From NCBI GenBank assembly GCA_963693315.1, contig OY856188.1:222133517-222197516 (forward strand): a stretch of 64,000 nt of DNA, written 5' to 3'. A program made the translations under genes and the position numbers. Every line of letters begins with the position of its first letter. Within the stretch, counting starts at the first letter, position 1. Under the pieces are notes generated by a model. It made no database searches, had not been told where the DNA came from, and saw only the letters and a list, made by a program, of their open reading frames with translations. Source of the stretch: Diogma glabrata (Eukaryota > Arthropoda > Insecta > Diptera > Cylindrotomidae). Below are positions 1 through 10,966 of this stretch, one piece after another.

Positions 1-133
1 ATCGTGGCAACACTACATCTTCCCCTTCGAATTTTCCATTTAAAATTGTAACTTCAATGACATTGTTCATCATCTTTTTCACCGAAAATTTCAAAAAAAA
101 TTGTGCAATTTCAAAATATTTGACATATTTGGA

Positions 134-655
134 ATTACTATATGTGTCACAACAACACATAAAAACCTTTTAAGACCTAGGTTACAGAACATCATGCTTT
201 TTAAGACGTTGATGGACGAAAGTTTCTTTATTTTTCGGATTTTTATATTCGTTTTACAAATTGGAAAACTAACTAATAAATCCTTTCAGTTAATAATGTA
301 CGACATAGGGCAATATTTCATGACAGGATGGAGGAAATAAAACAAAATGCTTTTTTTTTCAAATTTGCAGGAACAAAGCTTAAATTGGGCTACTAATTAT
401 CCTAGTGCTAGAAGCATATACCAATATCATGTAACGCAATGTTTTTCTCAATCCAGCATATTTAACACACATTGTAATTCCTTTAGTACCCAAAACACAT
501 TTTATTTAAAAAAAATTGCGTGCCATCGTCAAAGAATATTCCATAACTAAGACTAAATGTCCTATCGTTGATTGAAAAAAGTTCATTCGCCAGCACCCCT
601 AAAATATCACTTATCCACTTATATCAGTGACATCTCCTGCCATTGCTATTTAAGC
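134..655 (-). mobile_element. Dispersed retroposon-like repeat, family R, copy 1
   Basis: This non-coding stretch is recognisably homologous to 5790-6245, 27138-27390 (opposite strand) and 31424-32047. Shared landmarks are TATGTGTCACAACAACACAT near one end, TTTGCAGGAACAAA in the middle and CCAGCACCCCTAAAATATCAC near the other. The copy at 31424 ends in a long poly-T on the plus strand, so I read the family as a minus-strand retroposon. This copy is diverged and lacks an obvious tail. I see no coding potential; short reading frames across it are not conserved between copies. Confidence 0.6.
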
Positions 656-978
656 GATGCTTCTTTGTATAGTATTTGTGCGACTCCCATTTCGTAATTT
701 TGAGCTTTAAATCGATAAAATCGATGTTATCAACTATCCTCACTTAGTTTTAGAAACATGTATTACATACGATTGCTAACCGTTAAATCCCAATATATTT
801 AATTTTGATATACAAATGTTATTGTTAGTCAGATTATACTTTCATTTTTCAATTTCATAAAATTATGTTCAACGTAAAAAACATTTATCAAAGCAAGCCA
901 AGTTTATAAAACGATATTTAAATAAAAGCCCAATAAAAATAATTATCAACATTTAGGCCAAACCCCTTAAGTTAATTA
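656..978. other. AT-rich spacer, nothing recognised
   Basis: No reading frame, repeat or structured element could be supported in this stretch. Confidence 0.6.
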
Positions 979-1351
979 TAGAAGCAATGATTTAAAAAAG
1001 TGGTTATGAGAAATGCTAGCATTTAATTTTTAATTTTCTTTTTAAATATATGAATGAAAAATAATCAGAACTCTAGTTGATCAGTTCGGATATATGACAA
1101 ATTAGCGATCAAATAAGTTAGAGATCAAATAAGCTTACTTGAAAACTTAATTGATCGCTAATTTTTCATATATCCGAACTGATCAGCTAGAGTTCTGATT
1201 ATTTTTCATTCATATATTTAAAAAGAAAAATTAAAAATTATATGCTAGCATATCTCATTACCACTTTTTAAAATCATTGCTTCTACGTCAATAAAATGTC
1301 TACGCAAAAACTTTATTTATAAGTGTAGCGAAGCACGCCGGGCCCTCCTAG
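979..1351 (+). mobile_element. Helitron 3'-end foldback (ends CTAG)
   Basis: The right end has GTAGCGAAGCACGCCGGG followed by CTAG at 1348-1351 and a T. This is the Helitron signature of a 3' hairpin plus CTRR inserted before T. The segment is a large inverted repeat: the arm at about 980-1110 pairs with the arm at about 1140-1280 around a short centre. The same foldback is complete at 58126-58565, where both outer ends carry the CTAG terminus. Here the left arm has lost its terminal hairpin. Confidence 0.75.
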
Positions 1352-2520
1352 TATATATTAAAAATTCTAACAATCAAATTTACGATCTCAAACTATTATA
1401 CCAAACACACACATTACAAAATTGTCGCTGAAAAAAAATACAACAATCAATAATCAATTTTTTATCCTCTTTCATTCACAAACATTATATATTAAAAATT
1501 CTAACAATCAAATTTACGATCTCAAACTATCATACCAAACACACACATTACAAAATTGTCGCTGAAAAAAAAATGCAACAATCAATAATCAATTTTTTAT
1601 CCTCTTTCATTCACAAACATTATATATTAAAAATTCTAACAATCAAATTTACGATCTCAAACTATCATACCAAACACACACATTACAAAATTGTCGCTGA
1701 AAAAAAATACAACAATCAATAATCAATTTTTTATCCTCTTTCATTCACAAACATTATATATTAAAAATTCTAACAATCAAATTTACGATCTCAAACTATC
1801 ATACCAAACACACACATTACAAAATTGTCGCTGAAAAAAAATACAACAATCAATAATCAATTTTTTATCCTCTTTCATTCACAAACATTATATATTAAAA
1901 TTCTAACAATCAAATCTACGATCTCAAACTATCATACCAAACACACACATTACAAAATTGTCGCTGAAAAAAAAATACAACAATCAATAATCAATTTTTT
2001 ATCCTCTTTCATTCACAAACAATATATATTAAAAATTCTAACAATCAAATTTACGATCTCAAACTATCATACCAAACACACACATTACAAAATTGTCGCT
2101 GAAATAAAATACAACCATCAATATTTTATTCTCTTTCATTCACAAACAATATATATTAAAAATTCTAACAATCAAATCTACGATCTCAAACTATCATAAC
2201 AAACACACACATTACAAAATTGTCGCTGAAAAAAAATAGAACAATCAATAATTAATTTTTTATCCTCTTTCATTCACCAACAATATATATTAAAAATTCT
2301 AACTATCAAATTTACGATCTCAAACTATCATACCAAACACACACATTACAAAATTGTCGCTGAAAATTTATCCTCTTTCATTCACAAAAAATATATATTA
2401 AAAATTCTACAATCAAATTTACGATCTGAAACTATCATACCAAACACACACATAACAAAATTGTCGCTGAAAAAAAAACACAACTCAATTTTTTATCCTC
2501 TTTCATTCAGAAACAATTTA
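1352..2520. repeat. 134-bp minisatellite, about nine units
   Basis: Units begin TATATATTAAAAATTC at about 1352, 1486, 1621, 1755, 1889, 2023, 2150, 2284 and 2392. Spacing is 134-135 bp, with shortened units of 127 and 108 bp near the right end. The array starts at the base after a Helitron CTAG terminus. A short reading frame through it is a by-product of the repeat and is not a gene. Confidence 0.95.
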
Positions 2521-2689
2521 TATCTAACTAAATATTCAACGTATTAATATATAAGATAAAACAACAAAGAAAAATAACGTCCCTACTCTCCTAGATCAAT
2601 GCATAAACTGAAAAGAAAATATAAAATACTTTAAACAAAGAAAAAAAGATTTGGACGATTCCATTTGATCCATTTGATTTGATTTGAGG

Positions 2690-2890
2690 GGAGGCAGTTG
2701 AATTCAAAAATACATTATAATTCGTCTATAACTTTTTTATTTATGATCCGAAAAATCCCAAAAATCTCTCAGATCTAGGTTACACTAATATCAGTTAGCA
2801 GTGAAAATTTGGAATGAGTGAAAATTCGAATAAAAAATCCTTAGGCTGTACAAAGTACAAAGTTAGCGTATTAATATAAAAGATTAGCAA
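2690..2890 (-). mobile_element. Helitron 5'-end-like segment
   Basis: This segment is homologous to 59020-59209, the TC-starting 5' region of a minus-strand Helitron. Both share ACTTTTTTATTTATGATCCG, GGTTACACTAATATCAGTTA and GCGTATTAATATA. Here the terminal TCTTCTT is degraded. With the foldback at 979-1351 it may mark the two ends of one old Helitron whose interior now holds the minisatellite. Confidence 0.5.
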
Positions 2891-4687
2891 GGAATTTGTT
2901 CAAATTTCATAATTTAAAATTAAGAAGGCTACCAAATTCAGTTGTATAGTAGTTATTTTTCTTGGTCGCAGATTGCAAGAATAAGATCTTACATTATATC
3001 AGTAAAACAAAAACTGTTCCGTTTTTAATTAGTTCTGATAGAACTTTTTCTACAGCTGTTGATTAGCCATTTTTCAGTTTGTTAAGGTTTTTTCAAATCT
3101 TTGGCAGCAATGGTTATGTAATCAGTAGTTGGGAGCATTCGTTTTCTGATTATGTTTTATGCTGTGGATGTAATGGTTGATTGAAGAGTTTCCACTATTT
3201 TTGTATGTTTAATGGGAACTCTTGACGGCTATCATGGTCTTCTCAGTTGTAAGTCAATATTTACTAATATGTATTTATTCAGCATTTCAAAATGTTTTAA
3301 TATCACGAAATATCTAGCGTAGGGTTCTTTGTCTGTTTCTTGAATGTAGATGACAACTTGTACTTGTAATTAAAGCAAACCAGAAAATAATCGGTGTCCA
3401 TACCAACAAATCTGTATGACCGAACGGTAGTTATACTTGTATATTGCCTTTTAAAGATCATGACTATTCTACAGGATGTAAATTGCAATAAACATTTTCT
3501 TATGTTGGAAGCTTGATGGTTGGATAGATAAGTCCAATGTTGGCATTTGAATACATTCGGAACATTGTCGTCATTTTGACACAATTCAAAGAGAGTTTCT
3601 GTTTCAAATGGCTTTTGTTATGAAATTTGTAATATTGTTCACTATTCATTTTTGTTTATAGGTTTGATGTGGTTTATATGAACGAAAACTTTGTACTATA
3701 ACTATTTTATACCATTTATTTTACTAGTTTAGTTAAATTATTATATTAAACGAAAATGGCAACAATTTGCTCAACGCAAATTGAATGGGCAGTCGTTGAC
3801 TACTCAGTTTAAAAGACGATCAAAGAGCACCCAAATCGTTTTACAAAATAAAATTAACAATTTGGTTTTGAAAATTTGATTCAACTTGAGAGTTGATCAA
3901 CGTCTATAAACAAACCATATGTATTAATTGCATCCAAATCTACTTCTTTTTCTAATAAATAATTTAGTTTCAATAGCTTATTCTGGGATCATACCATACT
4001 ACTGAGGAATTTAGAGTAACTTTTTATGCGAGAGTATAACATTTTGTGTTTGCCCTTCACCGAGAACCTGAAAAACATCTAGGATTGATTATTTTACTTA
4101 TAATGGGCGAAAAATATTACAAAGTAACAAAGTTATTACTTATTAGCTTCGATAGAAAGAGAGTGAATTGTAAAAAAACTGGATTTATTCAATAAAATGA
4201 CAAGGAGTTAACTTCAATTTTTGGAAATTTTGGCCTAAAATTTTATATGCATATTTTAGAAGAAATAATCTTTAAAATAAAATAAAACAATTAGTTTTTT
4301 CTGTGTTTCATTACAGTGACCAGCCCCCTTAAATACCAATAATATTAAGAAAACTCCTAGTAACTAGGAACCTAAAAATAATCACTAGACGATCTCCCGC
4401 TGGACTAAATTTTCTCATATCTGTGTCACATTTTCATATTTTTGTCCAACTTTATTAAAAATCTTGTTGTGCGTCTTTTACGTTTATTGTTACAGCAACA
4501 GCTATTTAACACCTGAATCATCTTCTATTCTGCAACTAAATGTTTTAATCTATCAGTTCATTAAAATACTTATTAAAATTTACTTGACGACCGTTTGTAT
4601 TAAATGTATTGAATCAAAATATTTTTGAAGTTTATATTTTAAATTATATTACTTTATTACTTACTTTATTTAATTGTTTTTGTATAG
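2891..4687. other. AT-rich spacer, no supported gene
   Basis: The only reading frame of note is a 93-codon minus-strand frame at 3303-3584, with no recognisable domain. The last bases, a pyrimidine-rich run ending TATAG at 4687, resemble a splice acceptor for the recombinase fragment that follows. Confidence 0.5.
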
Positions 4688-5251
4688 GCTGCATTAATTG
4701 TCGGAATTTCCGGAGCTTGTAGAAGCGACGAGCTTTATAAAATGAAGAAAACTGAAATCGATGTTTCAGAAAATAAAATAAGCGTCACGATTCCCTCCTC
4801 GAAAACCTACATAATATCCAGATCATTTGCAGTGACCAATATTCAGTGGATTAATATCTTAAAAAATTACATTGAAATGAACAAGGGTAATGATATAGAC
4901 AGATTTTCCTATCAAATCAGAAGTGGAAAAATCACCAAACAACCATTTGGGCATAACTCTATTGCACAGTTTTCTTTTAAAAATAGCGGAGTTTTTGAAA
5001 CTGGACAATGTGTGCACGTTCACTGGGCATTGTTTTAGACGCACTGCAGCTACATTGTTTGCAAATAATGGCTGTGATTTTTTGCAATTAAAACGATTGG
5101 GGGATGGAAATCTAGCTCTGTAGCCGAAGGATATGTAGAGAATTCTACGGATGGACAAGAAAAAATTGCAAACATGTTTTCATCTGAGAACCACAATTTT
5201 GGAGAAGGCACATCTATCTTGAATAGTTTCACAAACAATTCGTTGCAGTAG
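4688..5251 (+). pseudogene. CryptonI-like tyrosine recombinase, C-terminal part, frameshifted
   Basis: The reading frame opens directly after a splice-acceptor-like TTTTTGTATAG and shows the catalytic core of a tyrosine recombinase of the kind carried by insect Crypton elements. GISGACRSDEL (about 4706-4738) has the first catalytic Arg. GHCFRRTAATLFANNG (about 5024-5071) supplies the HxxR box. GGWKSSSVAEGYVENS (about 5100-5147) has the Trp and the presumed nucleophilic Tyr. These three blocks lie in three different frames: a shift near 4975 and another in the G-run at 5097-5102. The last frame stops at 5249-5251. An ATG at 4742 is internal. The N-terminal part is absent upstream. Such enzymes cut and rejoin circular DNA intermediates; this copy cannot make an intact protein. 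Family assignment is from memory of motifs. Confidence 0.75.
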
Positions 5252-5789
5252 TTCAATTTTTCGTCTGATTAGAAAGGGGGATTGTCATTGACAATAAACG
5301 GCCATGAAAATGCCAACATAGCTATTAATTTCAATAATAATTAATATCTTGTTTTTTTATTTATACTTTAAAATATTTATAAATAAATTAAATTTCCAAA
5401 ATGAAAACATTTTAAAGAAAATTCTACTTTATATTCCAGATTAGGGATTATAGTCACGTATTTTATGAAAGTTTTACTTGTTTGTTTCTTTTATTTTCTA
5501 TTCCCTTGCTAATAATTAAGAGAGATGAAAAAGTGAGACTCTCGTAAAATGTGCAATCAAATTTCTTGCTGAGGTCGGGAAGTATTACTTCCCAACCGGT
5601 TGGGAAGTAAAAGTTAGCAATCAAGTACTGCCCTACTTTTAAAAAGTTGGAAAACGACAGATTTCTTAGTTGTTGGGAATAAAAGCGATTTACACTAGTG
5701 GGAAAAAAATTTTTCAGAGGGGAATAAGCCAGCATGAAAATAGATTTTTCATATATGCTAGAAAAGGTGTGCTATTCGTTTTGTAGTAA
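5252..5789. other. Spacer with a 26-bp perfect palindrome at 5585-5610
   Basis: The palindrome at 5585-5610 has half-site TTACTTCCCAACC and no spacer between the halves. No gene could be supported in this stretch. Confidence 0.6.
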
Positions 5790-6245
5790 AGATTACAATA
5801 TGTGTCACAACAAAACATAAAAGCCTTTTAAGACATAAATCCCACAACAACATGCTTTCTAAAAAGTAAATGAACGTACATTTTTTGGTCTTTTATGTTT
5901 TTATTTAGAGAATGGATCATTAACAAAACAATAAACCCCACAATAAAATATGACCCAGGTTAATATTTGATGATAGAATGGAAAAACAATATTTTTTAAG
6001 AAATTTGCAGGAACTAGACTGAAATCGGGTTGCCAATAATCCATGCTAGTACCTTAGTCCTTGAATATGTGACACTATGTCTTTCTCAATGATTAGAGCC
6101 CAGATATGGAGTTATATAACGACTCGTTTCATCGAAAAAGCAAAACCTTAGCTAGTAATATCTAACTACTACCGCCAGTGGTGAGTGATATATCCTGCTA
6201 CCTTATATGGCAATGGTAGTAACTGGAGCACGCGGGGTTGTTGCA
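5790..6245 (-). mobile_element. Dispersed retroposon-like repeat, family R, copy 2
   Basis: Shares with the other copies ACAATATGTGTCACAACA, CTTTTAAGAC, AATTTGCAGGAAC, CTCAATGATTAGAGC and the terminal GCACGCGGGGTTGT. The sharp loss of similarity after GGGGTTGT, also seen in the copy at 31424-32047, marks the presumed 5' end on the minus strand (ACAACCCCGCG). Confidence 0.65.
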
Positions 6246-8360
6246 CCCGTGAATCAAATATTACCTAATTAATTAATTAAAAGTAAGTCTTATAAGATTA
6301 AAACTAATTTTTTAATTTTCTGCCTTGGATCGGCAAGTATCACTTGTGTCAGTTAATTTGTTAGTAATGTATTATAGGCCCAGATCGATCTTTAAAACAA
6401 AACGCAGCGAAACCAAAAGTCTGTTTAATATCTGCAGGAATACTACCAACTGGTCTGGGAGACTTATATTTTCTAGCATTCTATAAAGTTTGTCCTAAAT
6501 ATACCATTATTGAGTTGACTTAAATATCACTTTTTTTATTTTTTACTTTTTCGAAGCAAAGAATCGTTTAGGAAAATTAATAAATTCGAACAAAACGTTA
6601 TATGTTATATATAAGATAACAACCAATGAAAAAGTTTATTCTAACTTCGTTTTATTTTACTATAAAAGAAGTAGATTCTTTTTCTAATTACTAAGAAAAG
6701 ATTTATGAACTTATTTCTTATAGCAGATGAACAAAAAAAATTCTTAATGAAAATATATTAGCAAGACATCATAACAGATTCACTATTATTTTGTTAAATA
6801 GATAAATTACGGATACCAAATAAATTAAAGTGTCAGTCGTTAGAGTGATACAAATAGTTTTTCCTATTTCATTTTTTGTTTTAAAAATGTTGTGCTTTTA
6901 CTTACTTTTTATCGCGTAAATGATTGGACTAATTCATCTAAAAACTGGCTTCGATTTACTGATACGTCCATATTTTTTTATTTTCAAATAATTCGATTTA
7001 AGTCGTTCACCTAATTTAACCTATATAAGAGTTTAAACTTTTCGAACCAAATAAATCCCACACGACCAGAACCCCAAAATCAACATTTTATATAAATAAT
7101 TCCAGCAAATCAACGTTTTCATTATTTACTTTAAATAAAATCAAGGAATCACAGAGTACAACAATAACAAAAACTCAAATCGTATTTATTTCCTTTTTTT
7201 TTTTTAAATAACTTGAGGACAAACACTTCATTTAAACAATAATTTATGTACATAAGAAATTGTTTTAAAAAATAAATGTTGTTGATACAATTTCCCCTAA
7301 ATATTATTTGTTCGTTTGTTTTTCTTCGTTCTGTGATTTTCCAAAGAGAAAAAAATGAATAATGAAAAAATTGAAAACGTTACAAGCCACACGTTTTGCT
7401 TAGTGCGAATAAATTGTCCCTTGATGATTAATGATCACGAATTTTTGTGTAAGGGGGAAGTGGAATAGGGAGGGAGAGATAATATTGTCTTTATATTGCT
7501 TTATTTTTAACTTCTCGATATGGGAAGTTCTTGTATTTGGGTCGATTTTTGAAATCGGAATTTTTATATTTTAAGATCTGAAGATGTTTAGACTATTTTT
7601 AGGTGGGAATCTGTATGTTTATTGTTGTATGAGAACCAGAATAGTTTCAGCGTTTTCTCAATATCGGATAACCTGATTTAAATGATAATGGTCACAATAG
7701 AATATAGATGTATCAATACTAAATAAATCAATTTGGTTAGATCAGGATTGGGCTTTAAGTTTCGCCAAGACCTCCATCTTTTCTACCGAAATTGATTCAT
7801 TTGTTTCTAAAAACAAAAAATTGTTATCAATTGTTTATATCGTACTTATTAATTAACAATCGCTATCTCATATCATAAGGTTGGATTTCCAGGCATTCTA
7901 TTAATTATTTTTTCTATTTTGCGTCTAAAATAAAGTCATTTCGATACCCAAATGCGTATCGAAATGGCCTTCATTAAGATACGCAAAGTTTTGTTTTTCA
8001 AGGTTGGTCACATTGGTCATACAAACGTCAGTGAAAGTTAAAACGAATAATTATATAAATAAAATTATTCTTATTAATTAATCTTATTATTAAAAAATAA
8101 TCTAAATTAGTGTTAAATATTTTAATTAATTAAAATAATTAGTAATAACAAAATTTCAAATTGACTATATTTTAATAAAATACACATTTTATGACAGCTA
8201 GTTTTGCAACAAAAAAATATATAGAAATATGATGAAACGCAGAGCTTACTATTTTGATTTGAAATTTTTAGAAATTTTCTTTAAAACATTAAAACATAAA
8301 AAATATTTTTTGAAATTTCAAGACAAAAAATGCAAAATAGAAAAAATAGTATAAAAAACT
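6246..8360. other. AT-rich spacer, small inverted repeat only
   Basis: A short stem (CATTTCGATAC and GTATCGAAATG) lies at about 7938-7968. I see no gene, long repeat or transposon end in the rest. Confidence 0.55.
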
Positions 8361-8600
8361 CGTTTCATAAGACGTTTTATCGCACTTATCCTTTAGAAAA
8401 CTCCCCGCTGCGCGGGTCGTGTTCTAAACAGATTGCGTGCGATAAAATCGTCGATTATGAAACTAGTTTCTTAATATACTATTATGTATCACGTGAATTA
8501 TTAGATGTCAATTACCTTGTGAAACTTACTCACCCTCGGACCAGAGGCCCTCGGGTAGTAAACGTTTTCCTCGGTAGTTAACATCCTTATAATTCCCTTG
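8361..8600. repeat. Long hairpin with GC-rich core
   Basis: GTTTCATAAGACGTTTTATC near 8362 pairs, with a few indels, with GCGATAAAATCGTCGATTAT near 8439. The loop contains a second stem, CCCGCTGCGCGGG. The adjacent 8530-8580 is also GC-rich (CTCGGACCAGAGGCCCTCGG). The GC content contrasts sharply with the surrounding AT-rich DNA and looks like the structured end of an unidentified transposon. An 83-codon frame across it is an artefact. Confidence 0.5.
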
Positions 8601-8887
8601 ATACATAAATATTTTTATTTGTTTAATTGAGGATATACAAATAAAAAAATATTGCGACGCTGATACATAGGCTGACTTCACCACAGCTCTGGAAACATAG
8701 TGTTCTGGATATATAATGAGCTAATATCCATAAAATACTTTAATTAAAAGCTAACCAATATTATGGACTTCGTAATTCTAATAATAAAAATATTAAAGCA
8801 GGCAGTAGTATCCCAACAAACATAAATTCTGTTGTACGAGAAAAAGTAAAAAAAAAATTTTATCGGAAGTGACAAAGCGTTGTTTGA

Positions 8888-10300
8888 AATAAAGAAATAA
8901 ATGAAAATCTGTTAGAAATAGAAAATTCAATTTTGAAAACTAACATTCACCACCAAAATGAAATCAGGACAATAATAGTTAATGAAATATCAGTAAAAAA
9001 TAACAACTTAAATAATTCAAAAACCAACAACAAAAAAGAAATAAAAACAATACGCAGTATACAAAACAAGATCAAACAAAACAATGCTACAATAACCAAA
9101 GCAGATAAAGGTAATACATTAGTCATCCTAAAAACTACAGATTACAACAATATGATAGATGAATACATCACTAATAACAACATCGAAAAATTAAGTAAAG
9201 ATCCAACGAATGAATTCAATGCACAAATAAAAACTATCATCAACAAATCTATCAACATATTAAGTGATAAGAATATAAGGTATAACAAAATGATAAAACC
9301 AACAGCACCAAGTATAAAAGGATTACCAAAAATACACAAACCAGATACACCGATAAGACCATTAATTAATTTCACCACAGCACCAACATACAGAATAGCG
9401 AAGTACATAAACAAACTATTGAAATACCACATAAAATTTGATTACAGTTATTCAGTCAAAAATAACACAGAATTAATCAATAGAATAGAACCAATAATAA
9501 TACCTCACAACGCAAAATTAGCATCGTTTGATATAACCAACATGTATTCCAACATACCAATAAAAGATACAATAAATATAACAAAAAATATGTTAATAAA
9601 AAATGGTTTAAGCCCAACAGATACACAAGAAATAATAAACATAATAACCGAAATAACAAAACAAAACTATTTCACACATAACAACGAGTATTATCAACAA
9701 ACAGAAGGATTGCCTATGGGTAGCCCACTATCGGGAACATTAGCCGAAATATATCTCAACGATTTTGAAACAAAATATATATATATAATAACTCAAATCC
9801 ACAAAGAAAATATCATTTATTGGTATCGCTACGTTGATGATATAATTTTATTATTCAAAGGAACAAATAGACAGCTTAATCTATTACACCAATACATAAA
9901 CAGCATAGAACCTTCCATTAAATTCACCTTAGAAAATGAAGAAAACAACACAATAAACTTTTTGGATTTGTCAATCAAAAATGTAGATTCAAAACACACA
10001 TTCAAAATATTCCGAAAACCAACCCAAACGGATCAAACAATAAATATCAAATCACATCATCCATACCAACATAAACTAGCTGCCTACAACCACATGATCA
10101 ATAGATTGAACACTATACCGATGAACGCTGAAAATTATGAAGACGAGCTAAACATTATAAAATACATAGCCAGAAAAACTGGATATAAAAATGAAATGAT
10201 TGACACATTAAATAAAAAACACAAAAACAAGAAAAATGTGCGAACCCTAACAACGTTGAAGAATGAAGAAAACTTAGCAGGTAAACAATATTTTAAATGA
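8888..10300 (+). CDS. Penelope-like element reverse transcriptase, no GIY-YIG domain
   Basis: The frame is open from just after a stop at 8885-8887. No in-frame ATG lies near the beginning (position 8933 is TTG), so the true N-terminus is probably lost. Residues are numbered from 8933. KADKGN is at about 57-61 and GLPKIHKP at 130-137 followed by PIRPLIN. FDITNMYSNIP at 199-209 is the first palm Asp, QTEGLPMGSPLSG lies at 256-268, YVDD at 300-303 is the catalytic pair, and NFLDL at 342-346 and the FRKPTQTD block follow. This order is diagnostic of Penelope-like RTs, which are related to telomerase. The usual C-terminal GIY-YIG endonuclease is not found: the frame ends at 10300 and a structured non-coding tail follows. 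It could be an endonuclease-deficient or internally deleted copy. This is the only long intact retroelement frame in the window. Confidence 0.9.
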   Translation, partial: NKEINENLLEIENSILKTNIHHQNEIRTIIVNEISVKNNNLNNSKTNNKKEIKTIRSIQNKIKQNNATITKADKGNTLVILKTTDYNNMIDEYITNNNIEKLSKDPTNEFNAQIKTIINKSINILSDKNIRYNKMIKPTAPSIKGLPKIHKPDTPIRPLINFTTAPTYRIAKYINKLLKYHIKFDYSYSVKNNTELINRIEPIIIPHNAKLASFDITNMYSNIPIKDTINITKNMLIKNGLSPTDTQEIINIITEITKQNYFTHNNEYYQQTEGLPMGSPLSGTLAEIYLNDFETKYIYIITQIHKENIIYWYRYVDDIILLFKGTNRQLNLLHQYINSIEPSIKFTLENEENNTINFLDLSIKNVDSKHTFKIFRKPTQTDQTINIKSHHPYQHKLAAYNHMINRLNTIPMNAENYEDELNIIKYIARKTGYKNEMIDTLNKKHKNKKNVRTLTTLKNEENLAGKQYFK

Positions 10301-10482
10301 TAAAATCAACACTAAAACTAACAAAATATATGACATAATAATAAAAAACAGCAGTTGAAATAGTATATAAGTAATAGTTTAAGCAAAAATTGTAATAATA
10401 ATTTAAGAACTGAGGATGACGTAAGTCGAAATCGATATTCTTTAAAATAAAAAAATAAAATCAAATTGTTACTATAAAGCCG
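10301..10482 (+). mobile_element. Penelope-like element 3' tail (copy 1)
   Basis: A non-coding tail runs from the RT stop to about AATTGTTACTATAA. The same sequence recurs, split, at 11777-11810 plus 17694-17825, and similarity stops at the same point, marking the element's 3' end. It contains the hammerhead-like core annotated at 10402-10447. Confidence 0.75.
10402..10447 (+). ncRNA. Candidate type I hammerhead-like ribozyme in PLE tail
   Basis: CTGAGGA (10410-10416) fits the CUGANGA core. Stem II is GAC (10418-10420) with GTC (10425-10427) closed by GTAA, with one unpaired U before it. GAA (10428-10430) completes the core. Stem III is the self-complementary ATCGAT (10431-10436), followed by cleavable A at 10437. 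Stem I pairs TTTAAGAA (10402-10409) with TTCTTTAAA (10438-10446) around one bulge. A palindromic, very short stem III suggests action as a dimer, as reported for hammerheads in Penelope-like elements. The fold was made by eye. Confidence 0.6.
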
Positions 10483-10966
10483 ATACAAATAATGTTAATG
10501 ATTTTAATAGCAATATATCAACAACAATGCTGGGATGCGATACTATTAATCCACCAATGTTCAATAATTGTACTAATTGTACGATAACCGTTAATATTAC
10601 AAATAAGTAAAATTAAACACCTATACCTAACACATAATTAGTTTGGCATAGATTTATCAAATAAAAATTGATTATTATGTATACTGTTAAATTAAAATAA
10701 ATAAATGCGTTTGACCTTATAAGTGTACTTTTATTTCTTTTAAACAATTAAAAATCCATACGGGAATATATTCCCGGCCCAGGCCAGAAAAAATTTTCTC
10801 GTTTTATTATTACTTGTTGCTTAGCAATAAATACAAAATACTGGAATCATGAGCTTTTCGTTTCGAAAAAATGACGGAAAGATATATTTTTTCCTAAAAT
10901 ATATTTCCAATGTTATGCAAAATGAAATTTGAAAATAAACAATTTATTTGCAACCAACTTATGTTA
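10483..10966. other. AT-rich spacer, nothing recognised
   Basis: No gene or repeat could be supported between the PLE tail and the long terminal inverted repeat. Confidence 0.5.

Noticed and set aside
1352..2520. CRISPR-like periodic array
   Set aside because: Units are contiguous 134-bp repeats without distinct repeats and unique spacers, in a eukaryotic context.
3303..3584. 93-codon minus-strand frame
   Set aside because: No recognisable domain, no codon pattern and no neighbouring exon evidence; length is possible by chance.
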